Source: an uncultured Erythrobacter sp. (GTDB taxonomy: Bacteria; Pseudomonadota; Alphaproteobacteria; Sphingomonadales; Sphingomonadaceae). From it: a stretch of 64,000 nt of DNA. Numbering within the stretch: the first letter of the stretch is position 1; each line of letters starts with the position of its first letter. Shown here piece by piece: positions 57,934 to 64,000 of the stretch. Where the stretch lies: contig CALBWA010000009.1 in NCBI GenBank assembly GCA_937969505.1, forward strand, positions 1-64,000, in the 5' to 3' direction. Under the pieces are notes generated by a model. That model was not told the origin of the DNA and did not search any database. It saw only the letters and a program-made list of their open reading frames with translations. The position numbers and the translations under genes were made by a program.

Positions 57934-58530
57934 ATGGCATCGCAAGAGATTGAGGCATTGGCCGGGGCTTTGGCCCGGCTTCCCGGACTGGGCCCGCGCT
58001 CGGCCCGGCGTGCTGTGCTGTATCTGGTAAAGAACCGCGAACAGGCTTTGCCCGCGTTGCTCGACGCGCTGGGCGCGGTGCAGGAAAAACTCCTTGAATG
58101 CGAGATATGCGGCAATGTCGACACGCGCGACCCCTGCGGGATTTGCGCTGATCCACGGCGCGATATGAAATCGCTGTGTGTGGTGGAAGATGTCGCCGAT
58201 TTGTGGGCGCTGGATCGCTCGCGATTGTTTTCCGGCAAATATCATGTGCTGGGCGGAAAATTGTCGGCGCTGGACGGTGTCGGACCAGAAGATCTGGCGA
58301 TTGCCTCGCTGCTCTCGCGGGTCGAGCAGGGCGGCGTGGATGAGGTCGTGCTGGCGATGAATGCCACGCTGGAGGGGCAGACGACAGCGCATTACATTGC
58401 CGAGCGGCTGGAGGCTTTTCCGGTGCGCATCACCGCGCTGGCCCACGGTCTGCCTGTGGGCGGAGAGCTAGACTATCTCGACGAGGGCACACTGGCGCAG
58501 GCGCTGCGGGCGCGGCGTCCAGTGGATTAG
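57934..58530 (+). CDS. recR: Recombination protein RecR
   Basis: RecR joins RecF/RecO in loading RecA at single-strand gaps. The ATG at 57934 gives 198 aa with the helix-hairpin-helix [19 protein letters not shown], the zinc finger [16 protein letters not shown] and the Toprim domain ([50 protein letters not shown]). Its start is divergent from fmt with a 52-base gap. Confidence 0.96.
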   Translation: MASQEIEALAGALARLPGLGPRSARRAVLYLVKNREQALPALLDALGAVQEKLLECEICGNVDTRDPCGICADPRRDMKSLCVVEDVADLWALDRSRLFSGKYHVLGGKLSALDGVGPEDLAIASLLSRVEQGGVDEVVLAMNATLEGQTTAHYIAERLEAFPVRITALAHGLPVGGELDYLDEGTLAQALRARRPVD

Positions 58531-58592
58531 ATGCATCACTGATCGGCTTGTTGCGCTTGCGACAGCAAGCGAGAGGCACTATCTGAGCCCCT

Positions 58593-59174
58593 ATGGCTAT
58601 TCGTGAAATCCTTGAAGTCCCGGATCCCCGGCTCAAAATCGTTTCCAAACCCGTCCCGGCAGAGGAGTTCAATGACGAACTTCGCACGCTGGTCGAAGAC
58701 ATGTTTGAAACGATGTATGACGCGCCCGGCATTGGCCTTGCGGCAATCCAGGTGGGCGTGCCTCAGCGTGTGTTGGTGATCGATCTTCAACCCGAGGACC
58801 CCGACGCCGAGCCGGTCGAGTGTGACCACGATCATGGCGATGGCCATGCGCACACCCATCCCGCCACAAAGAATGATCCTCGCGTTTTCATCAATCCGGA
58901 AATCATCGATCCGGCAGAAGACCTCGCGACCTATCAGGAAGGTTGCCTGTCGGTGCCTGAAATCTTTGCCGATGTAGATCGCCCCGCGACCTGCACGGTG
59001 AAGTATCAAGACCTTGACGGCAAAGAGCATGTCGAACAACTCGATGGCCTGATGGCGACCTGCATCCAGCACGAGATGGACCACCTCGAAGGCATTTTGT
59101 TCATCGACCATCTGTCGCGCCTCAAACGCAATATGGCGCTGAAGAAGCTGAAGAAATTGCGCACTGCGGCGTAA
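58593..59174 (+). CDS. def: Peptide deformylase with histidine-rich insertion
   Basis: Def removes the N-formyl group from nascent proteins using a metal ion. Motif 1 GIGLAAIQ (47-53), motif 2 EGCLS (116-120) with the cysteine ligand, and motif 3 QHEMDHLEG (159-167) with two histidine ligands and the catalytic glutamate are intact. At 193 aa it is longer than usual because of an insertion at about 70-92 containing [14 protein letters not shown]. This may be metal-binding. It lies 62 bases after recR. Confidence 0.94.
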   Translation: MAIREILEVPDPRLKIVSKPVPAEEFNDELRTLVEDMFETMYDAPGIGLAAIQVGVPQRVLVIDLQPEDPDAEPVECDHDHGDGHAHTHPATKNDPRVFINPEIIDPAEDLATYQEGCLSVPEIFADVDRPATCTVKYQDLDGKEHVEQLDGLMATCIQHEMDHLEGILFIDHLSRLKRNMALKKLKKLRTAA

Positions 59175-59183
59175 TTTGCTTTT

Positions 59184-59205
59184 CGAACACGCATCCGCGT
59201 GTTCG
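59184..59205. repeat. Hairpin repeat after def (GAACACG type)
   Basis: CGAACACGC and GCGTGTTCG form a perfect 9-base stem with a 4-base loop, ten bases after the def stop. There is no uridine run on either side, so it is not an intrinsic terminator. Confidence 0.6.
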
Positions 59206-59263
59206 TCCTCGGGGCGGTTCCTACGCTACGCTACGGGCCCCTACGGGCGGCCAGTCGGCCTTG

Positions 59264-59325
59264 CGGTTCGAAGTTTCGAACCGTTTGCTGTAGCTAATCG
59301 TCACCCCGGACTTGATCCGGGGTCC
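59264..59325. repeat. Palindrome and CCCCGGACTTGATCCGGGG repeat before rmuC
   Basis: CGGTTCGAA-GT-TTCGAACCG at 59264-59283 is one palindrome. CCCCGGA-CTTGA-TCCGGGG at 59304-59322, within TCACCCCGG...CGGGGTCC, is the dispersed repeat common in alphaproteobacterial intergenic regions. Together with the hairpin at 59184 they fill the 215-base def-rmuC gap. Confidence 0.75.
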
Positions 59326-59389
59326 AGCTTTCTTTGGAAAACTTGCATCACCACTAGCGTTCCGGTTCCGTTCCGCTTAGGTTAGGCGG

Positions 59390-60784
59390 ATGGATCCGAC
59401 AATTCTTGGCATTATCGCACTCATTTTCGGCCTGCTGGCTGGCGCTGCCGCTGGCTGGTTTTTTGGCTCGCGCCCCGTCGCTGATTGGAGGGCGCGGTTT
59501 GAAGAGCGCGATGGCGAAGCGAAGAAATCTGCAGAAGATCTAGCGCGCATGACGCCGGAATTGGCGACCATGTCCGAACGCGCAGCCCGCGCTGATGCTC
59601 TGGCGGCGGACCTAGACAAGGCGCGGGAAGAAAATTCCACCTTCAAGGCGGAGCGCGCCGGTTTTGCCGAGCAGAAGCGTCTGCTGGAAGAATCGCGTGA
59701 AAAGTTGCTCAAGGAATTCGAGAACACCGGCGCCAAGGTGCTCGAAATTGCTCGCGAGAAATTTGATGCCGAGGCGAGCAAGCGCCTGACCGAGGCAGAA
59801 GCCAAAAACAAGGAAGCGGTGGCAGGCTTGCTCAAGCCGGTGGGCGAGCGGCTGGAGAAATACGAACGGCAGGTCGAAACGCTGGAGAACCAGCGCAAGG
59901 ACGCCTTTGGTCAGCTGACCGGGCTGATCCAGTCGATGCGCGAAGGGCAGGAAGAGGTCCGGCGCGAAGCTCAGCGACTGGGCAATTCGCTGACCAATGC
60001 GCCCAAGGCGCGGGGCCGGTGGGGTGAACGCGCGCTACAAAACCTGCTCGAGCAATGCGGGCTGGCCCAGCACACCGATTTCCTGATGGAGCACTCCGTT
60101 GAAACCGAGGAAGGACGTCTTCGTCCCGATGCGATCATCAATGTGCCCGGCCAGAAAAAGCTGGTGATCGATTCCAAGGTTTCGCTTAACTCCTATCAGG
60201 CCGCGTTCGAGGCTGATGATGAAGACACGCGCAAACGCGAGCTGGAAATGCACGCAAAATCAATGCGCAACCATGTCCAGACGCTGAGCGCCAAAAGCTA
60301 TCAAAGCCAGTTTGAGGAAGCGCCGGACTACGTCATCATGTTCATTCCGGGTGAGCATTTTGTCACCGCCGCTCTCGACGCTGATCCCACGCTGTGGGAC
60401 TTTGCCTTTGAACGCCGCGTGCTGCTTGCCACGCCGACCAATCTTGTCGCGATCGCGCGCACCGTGGCGCAGGTCTGGCGGCAGGATGGATTGGCCAAAG
60501 AGGCGCAGGAAATCGGCCGGCTGGGTGCAGAATTATACGACCGTTTGCGGGTTGCGGCCGATCACCTCAAACGTGTGGGAGGTGGGCTGGAAACGGCGGT
60601 CAACAATTACAACAAATTCGTCGGCAGCTTTGAACGCAATGTCCTGTCTTCCGGCAAGAGACTGGCGGACAAGGGCATTGAAATCGGCAAGCGCGAGATT
60701 GACGAGGTGCCACTCGTCGAAAGCTCGCCCCGATATAACAATGATGATTTGTTGACCGATGCATCCGGCGAGGCTGCTGAATAG
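59390..60784 (+). CDS. rmuC: DNA recombination protein RmuC
   Basis: RmuC is a membrane-anchored protein that limits inversions at short inverted repeats, with a predicted nuclease fold. The 464-aa product has one N-terminal membrane segment (ILGIIALIFGLLAGAAAGWFFG), a coiled coil to about residue 195, and the conserved RmuC core (GRWGERALQNLLEQCGL, RLRPDAIINVPGQKKLVIDSKVSLNSY, ALDADPTLWDFAFERRVLLATPTNLVAIAR). It ends convergently with the methyltransferase gene. Confidence 0.94.
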   Translation: MDPTILGIIALIFGLLAGAAAGWFFGSRPVADWRARFEERDGEAKKSAEDLARMTPELATMSERAARADALAADLDKAREENSTFKAERAGFAEQKRLLEESREKLLKEFENTGAKVLEIAREKFDAEASKRLTEAEAKNKEAVAGLLKPVGERLEKYERQVETLENQRKDAFGQLTGLIQSMREGQEEVRREAQRLGNSLTNAPKARGRWGERALQNLLEQCGLAQHTDFLMEHSVETEEGRLRPDAIINVPGQKKLVIDSKVSLNSYQAAFEADDEDTRKRELEMHAKSMRNHVQTLSAKSYQSQFEEAPDYVIMFIPGEHFVTAALDADPTLWDFAFERRVLLATPTNLVAIARTVAQVWRQDGLAKEAQEIGRLGAELYDRLRVAADHLKRVGGGLETAVNNYNKFVGSFERNVLSSGKRLADKGIEIGKREIDEVPLVESSPRYNNDDLLTDASGEAAE

Positions 60785-60790
60785 GTCTTC

Positions 60791-61609
60791 TCAGACTTTC
60801 AACGCCGCCAGCACTTCATAGGCCAGAACTGCGCCAGCAACCGAGGCGTTAAGGCTATCGGCCCTCCCGCGCATCGGCATGGTGACGCGCAGGTCGCATG
60901 CGGCCTCATAATCTTCCGGCAGTCCTTGCGACTCATTTCCCACCAACACAAAGCATGGGGCGGAATAGGGCGCACCGCGATAGGGCACCGCATCGCGCAG
61001 GGATGCTGCCACCAATTGCCCGTCTCCGGATCGAAGCCACGGCAGAAATTCATCCCACGAAGCGCGGGCAACGCCAACCGTGAACAACGCGCCCATGCTG
61101 GCGCGCACCGCTTCGACGGAAAACGGATCGGCACAATCATCAATCAGGATCAATCCGCCGGCACCCACCGCATCGCAGGTGCGCAGCATGGTACCCAGAT
61201 TGCCAGGATCGCGCAGTGCTTGAGCGACCAGCCAGATATTCGCGCGAGTGCGGTCCAGCTTGGCCAGCGATGTGTCGAATTCGGCAAACATGCCGGCGAC
61301 GGCCTGCGGGTTAGACTTACCGGTGATTTTGGTCAGAATATCAGACGAGGTCTCGATCACATCTCCGCCATGGGCCAGCACATCCCGCTCAAGCTCCGCG
61401 AGCAGCGGGTGCGGGTCTCGGGCGCTCGACAGCACCAGCGTTTCGGGAATGTGACCACTTTCGCGCGCGTCAGTAAGCAGTCGCAGTCCTTCGGCGAGAA
61501 ACTTGCCGGAAGCCTTGCGATGCTTCTTCTCGCGCAGGCTGCGCAGATACTTGACCGTGGGATTGGAATAGCCGGTGATCTCTCGCCGGCCAGATTGGAT
61601 CTCGCTCAC
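60791..61609 (-). CDS. TrmH/SpoU family RNA 2'-O-methyltransferase
   Basis: The 272-aa protein has an N-terminal substrate-binding domain (VKYLRSLREKKHRKASGKFLAEGLRLL) and the C-terminal SPOUT knot: NIWLVAQALRDPGNLGTMLRTCDAVGAGGLILID, CFVLVGNESQGLP and MPMRGRADSLNASVAGAVLAYE. It methylates rRNA or tRNA with SAM; the RNA target is not decidable. It lies 7 bases from ptsH on the same strand. Confidence 0.92.
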   Translation of the reverse strand: MSEIQSGRREITGYSNPTVKYLRSLREKKHRKASGKFLAEGLRLLTDARESGHIPETLVLSSARDPHPLLAELERDVLAHGGDVIETSSDILTKITGKSNPQAVAGMFAEFDTSLAKLDRTRANIWLVAQALRDPGNLGTMLRTCDAVGAGGLILIDDCADPFSVEAVRASMGALFTVGVARASWDEFLPWLRSGDGQLVAASLRDAVPYRGAPYSAPCFVLVGNESQGLPEDYEAACDLRVTMPMRGRADSLNASVAGAVLAYEVLAALKV

Positions 61610-61616
61610 TGGACGG

Positions 61617-61895
61617 TCACTCTTCGCCGAAACCGTCTTCGATCAGAGCAGCCAGATCATTCATCACAGCGTCGGCATCTTCGCCAGACACAATCAGTTC
61701 GACATCATCACCCTTGGCCGCGCCCAGCATCATCAGGCCCAGGATTGAACCGCCTGCGGCCTCGTTACCATCCTTGGCCACCTTGACCGTGACATTATCC
61801 GGCAATTCGCTGACGGCGCCAACGAATTTCGCACTGGCCCGCGCGTGCAAGCCGCGCTTGTTCACGATGGTGAGGGACCGGCGCTGCTCGCTCAT
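61617..61895 (-). CDS. ptsH: Phosphocarrier protein HPr
   Basis: The 92-aa protein accepts phosphate from enzyme I on His17 (VNKRGLHARAS) and can be phosphorylated by HprK at Ser50 (GGSILGLMMLGAA). The regulatory serine motif agrees with hprK nearby. It overlaps the EIIA gene by 4 bases (ATGA). No sugar-specific PTS permease is present, so it belongs to a regulatory PTS. Confidence 0.95.
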   Translation of the reverse strand: MSEQRRSLTIVNKRGLHARASAKFVGAVSELPDNVTVKVAKDGNEAAGGSILGLMMLGAAKGDDVELIVSGEDADAVMNDLAALIEDGFGEE

Positions 61896-62317
61896 GCCTT
61901 GGCCCGCTTCTTGCCCTCGTCCGCTTCGAGGAATTCGCTGGCAACGGTGATGTAATTGCGGCCCGCGCTTTGGGCTGCGGCAACGGCATCAACCACATTC
62001 ATGCTCTTGCGCGCGCCAGCCAACCGGATCAGCATCGGCAGATTGATGCCAGCGATGACTTCAACATTGCCTGCGTCGAGTAGCGAGATCGCAAGGTTGG
62101 AAGGGGTGCCGCCGAACAGATCGGTCAGAATGATGACACCGCTGCCCTGATTGACGTTTTCGATGGCGTCAGCAATTTCGGCGCGCCGCACTTCCATATC
62201 ATCACTGGGGCCAATGCAGATGGTCGCTACCGCATCTTGCGGACCAACCACATGCTCCATCGCGTCGATGAATTGTTCGGCCAGGCGGCCATGGGTAACC
62301 AGGATCAAACCGATCAT
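61892..62317 (-). CDS. PTS EIIA component of the mannose family
   Basis: The 141-aa protein is a stand-alone EIIA(Man) domain with the phosphorylatable histidine at position 9 (GLILVTHGRLAEQF) and the ILTDLFGGTPSNLAISLL core. In alphaproteobacteria such single-domain EIIA proteins act with HPr and HprK in nitrogen and carbon signalling rather than transport. It sits between ptsH and rapZ. Confidence 0.93.
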   Translation of the reverse strand: MIGLILVTHGRLAEQFIDAMEHVVGPQDAVATICIGPSDDMEVRRAEIADAIENVNQGSGVIILTDLFGGTPSNLAISLLDAGNVEVIAGINLPMLIRLAGARKSMNVVDAVAAAQSAGRNYITVASEFLEADEGKKRAKA

Positions 62318-62378
62318 AGGATTAAGTAAGGTCCGTTATTATTTTCAGCGCGACGCCGAGTTTGCCTATACAGGATTA

Positions 62379-63311
62379 TCAACGCGTCATCCCCTCAATT
62401 TCGTCGGTTGTGCGCGTATCCAGATTTCGGTGGCGGACAGTGGGCGAAAATCCTGAGCTTCGCAAGCCCTGCGCCATCTGTTCCGCTGTGAACACCGATC
62501 GGTGACGCCCACCCGTGCAGCCGAATGCAATATGGACGTAGCTTTTCCCTTGCGCCTCATACAACGGCAACAGGGTAACCAGCAGATCGCTGATCTTGCC
62601 AAAACTCTCGCTGAACGCAGGGTCACCCATAATGTGCTCGCCAACGGCCTGATCGAGGCCGGTTTGCTCGCGCAGCCCCGGCACCCAATGCGGATTGTCG
62701 AGAAAGCGCATGTCGAACACCAGGTCAGACAGAGGCGGCATTCCACGGGCAAAGCCGAAACTGGAAACTGTGATCATCATCGGCTTGGCCAGATCACTGG
62801 CAAACAGTTCGCGAACATGTTGCTGCAAATCGTTGGAACTCATGTCGCTGGTGTCGAGCACCCGGTCGGCCCAGCTCCGCATTGGCTCCAGCAATTCGCG
62901 TTCCGCCCGGATACCTTCCTGCAACGGACGTTCGTGCGCCATGGGATGCCGCCGTCGCGTCTCATTATAGCGGCGCTCCAGCTCGCCCGAACTGCAATCG
63001 ATAAACAGGGTGGATACGGCCAGATTGTCGCGCGCTGCCAAGTCATCAATCAAAGTGATGATTTTTTGTGGGACAAAGCCACGGGTGCGCGAATCGATGC
63101 CGATCGCCAGGGGGGCTTGCTGATTGCCCGGCTTGGACACCAGGCCTCTCAGCAAGCGAATGGGGAAATTGTCGATGATCTCCCAGCCCAGATCCTCCAG
63201 CACCTGTAACGCGGTTGTCTTGCCCGCACCGGATAGTCCAGTGACGAGCAGAACGCGCTGTTTTTCAGGCGCAAGCGCCGGTTGAGAATCAGAGGGCACA
63301 GCTGAAGTCAT
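62379..63311 (-). CDS. rapZ: RNase adapter protein RapZ
   Basis: RapZ in enterobacteria guides RNase E to GlmZ and binds glucosamine-6-phosphate; in alphaproteobacteria its role is less clear. The 310-aa protein has the P-loop VTGLSGAGKTTAL near residue 22 and the conserved C-terminal domain with SFGFARGMPPLSDLVFDMRFLDNPHW, YVHIAFGCTGGRHRSVFTAE. Length fits the family. It is separated from hprK by 48 bases. Confidence 0.95.
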   Translation of the reverse strand: MTSAVPSDSQPALAPEKQRVLLVTGLSGAGKTTALQVLEDLGWEIIDNFPIRLLRGLVSKPGNQQAPLAIGIDSRTRGFVPQKIITLIDDLAARDNLAVSTLFIDCSSGELERRYNETRRRHPMAHERPLQEGIRAERELLEPMRSWADRVLDTSDMSSNDLQQHVRELFASDLAKPMMITVSSFGFARGMPPLSDLVFDMRFLDNPHWVPGLREQTGLDQAVGEHIMGDPAFSESFGKISDLLVTLLPLYEAQGKSYVHIAFGCTGGRHRSVFTAEQMAQGLRSSGFSPTVRHRNLDTRTTDEIEGMTR

Positions 63312-63359
63312 GGCGTACTACTGCGCTCTGACAAGCCAATGATAAAGAGAATTCCTTGT

Positions 63360-63794
63360 CTATTCCGGCAGTCGAGTGGCGTGCACACGCAGTGCCCACT
63401 CGGCTCGCAAGGCCTGCGTTGCATCGCCGGGGCAGAACGCCAGGGTGGGTATGTGCCCATCCAGCAAGGTGCGGGTGGGCAATTGATCGGGGTAGCGGGC
63501 AGCATTCGGCGTAAGGGACAGGATCAGCGCGAGCGGCGCACTGACGCACGGGAGCTGGACAATGCCGACATTGCGGATTTCGAGTTTGCCAGCGATGTTG
63601 GGCGGCGGCGAGGCGATCAATAGGCCGCCCTGCATGGTTAGCTTGATCCCGTCATCGCCGATCAATTTCGCCCCACGATCAAGCAAAGCCAGTGCCAGGC
63701 TGGATTTGCCCGAACCGGGCTGGCCCTCGATCATCAAAGCCCGCCCTTCGATGGCGACCGCGGTGGCCTGCACCAGAATGCTCTTGCTACTCAT
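63360..63794 (-). CDS. hprK: Short HPr kinase HprK (alphaproteobacterial type)
   Basis: The 144-aa protein starts at MSSKSIL and contains only the C-terminal catalytic half of the full-length HprK of Firmicutes, with Walker A EGQPGSGKSSLALALLDRGAKLIGDDGI and the IRNVGIVQLP segment. This short form is normal in alphaproteobacteria. It phosphorylates HPr on Ser50. It starts within the stop of the sensor kinase gene (ATGA). Confidence 0.92.
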   Translation of the reverse strand: MSSKSILVQATAVAIEGRALMIEGQPGSGKSSLALALLDRGAKLIGDDGIKLTMQGGLLIASPPPNIAGKLEIRNVGIVQLPCVSAPLALILSLTPNAARYPDQLPTRTLLDGHIPTLAFCPGDATQALRAEWALRVHATRLPE

Positions 63795-64000
63795 TCGGCA
63801 GCTGGCAGATAGAGGCACAGGCAGGCACCGCGTTTTCCATCGGGCCGTGCGTCGGCATACAGCACGCCATCATGCGCCTCCACGATTGTCCGGGCAATGG
63901 CGAGACCCAGTCCGCTGTGCTGGCCAAAATCCTCGCTGTCGGGGCGGACCGAGTGAAACCGCTTGAACACTTTCTCGCGCGCCTCTTCGGGTATGCCCGG
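63791..64000 (-). CDS. chvG: Sensor histidine kinase, 3' end (ChvG-like)
   Basis: The minus-strand frame runs off the right edge; 69 codons are visible, not in the ORF track because no start is present. PGIPEEAREKVFKRFHSVR and SGLGLAIARTIVEAHDG are the F box and G2 box of the HATPase domain. The place next to hprK, rapZ and the regulatory PTS matches ChvG of the ChvG/ChvI acid-response pair in alphaproteobacteria; the N-terminal part is outside the window, so the identification rests on context. Confidence 0.8.
   Translation of the reverse strand, partial: PGIPEEAREKVFKRFHSVRPDSEDFGQHSGLGLAIARTIVEAHDGVLYADARPDGKRGACLCLYLPAAE

Overview
The window reads as chromosomal DNA of an alphaproteobacterium of the order Sphingomonadales, most likely an Erythrobacter-like genus. 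The support is the gene content and order: a division and cell-wall cluster ending murG-murC-murB-ddl-ftsQ-ftsA-ftsZ, a serC-serA-hisZ(-purA) run, a short HPr kinase next to a ChvG-type sensor kinase and a regulatory PTS, and the dispersed palindromic repeats typical of sphingomonads. The sequence is GC-rich by eye (not computed) and almost entirely coding. I saw no insertion sequence, prophage, CRISPR array, rRNA or plasmid function. The genus-level placement is inference.

Layout. 1-8612 (+): peptidoglycan precursor synthesis and division genes, mostly joined by ATGA stop/start overlaps; ftsZ has its own upstream region carrying a perfect DnaA box. 8740-13762 (+): a TPR/SPOR protein, a YbjN-family protein, proC, a BI-1 family membrane protein and a lipoprotein with 15 consecutive prolines. 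13862-16173 (+): a cobalamin riboswitch and a BtuB-type outer-membrane receptor. 16238-19838 (+): obgE, proB, an NAD-dependent epimerase-like protein and a small lipoprotein. 19909-27153 (-): a sulfur block with siroheme methyltransferase, DUF2849, sulfite reductase, DUF934, a 4Fe-4S-type APS reductase, then MscS, a MetC-like lyase and SseA. 28528-32524 (+): queF and putA. 32552-34852 (-): tRNA-Thr, an RNase H-like DUF429 protein and rarA. 34966-37413: a PadR regulator, a small membrane protein and a glycosyltransferase. 37585-46198 (+): serC with a hairpin leader, serA, hisZ, then a 3-kb segment with an atypical Rid protein, an unknown protein and a secreted beta-helix protein, then purA. 46219-52156: DUF6768 plus ECF sigma factor, a MarR-like regulator, a CysG-N protein, lysA, an LptM-like lipoprotein and argH. 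52134-56140: TlpA-like lipoprotein, tRNA-Val, asparaginase, a GH12-like lipoprotein and an MDR oxidoreductase. 56236-60784: truA, fmt, recR, def, rmuC. 60791-64000 (-): rRNA/tRNA methyltransferase, HPr, EIIA(Man), rapZ, hprK and the 3' end of a sensor kinase.

The siroheme needed by the sulfite reductase is made by two separate proteins in the window, the methyltransferase at 23.0-23.8 kb and the dehydrogenase/chelatase at 48.3-49.2 kb. The sulfide produced connects to the serine (serC, serA) and sulfur amino acid (metC, sseA) genes. No clearly new multi-gene system is visible. The best candidates for follow-up are the GH12-like lipoprotein, the segment between hisZ and purA, the ftsZ upstream dyad, the serC leader, the LexA-box-like site before the MarR-like regulator, and the histidine-rich insert in peptide deformylase. 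All coordinates were read by hand; no database search was run.
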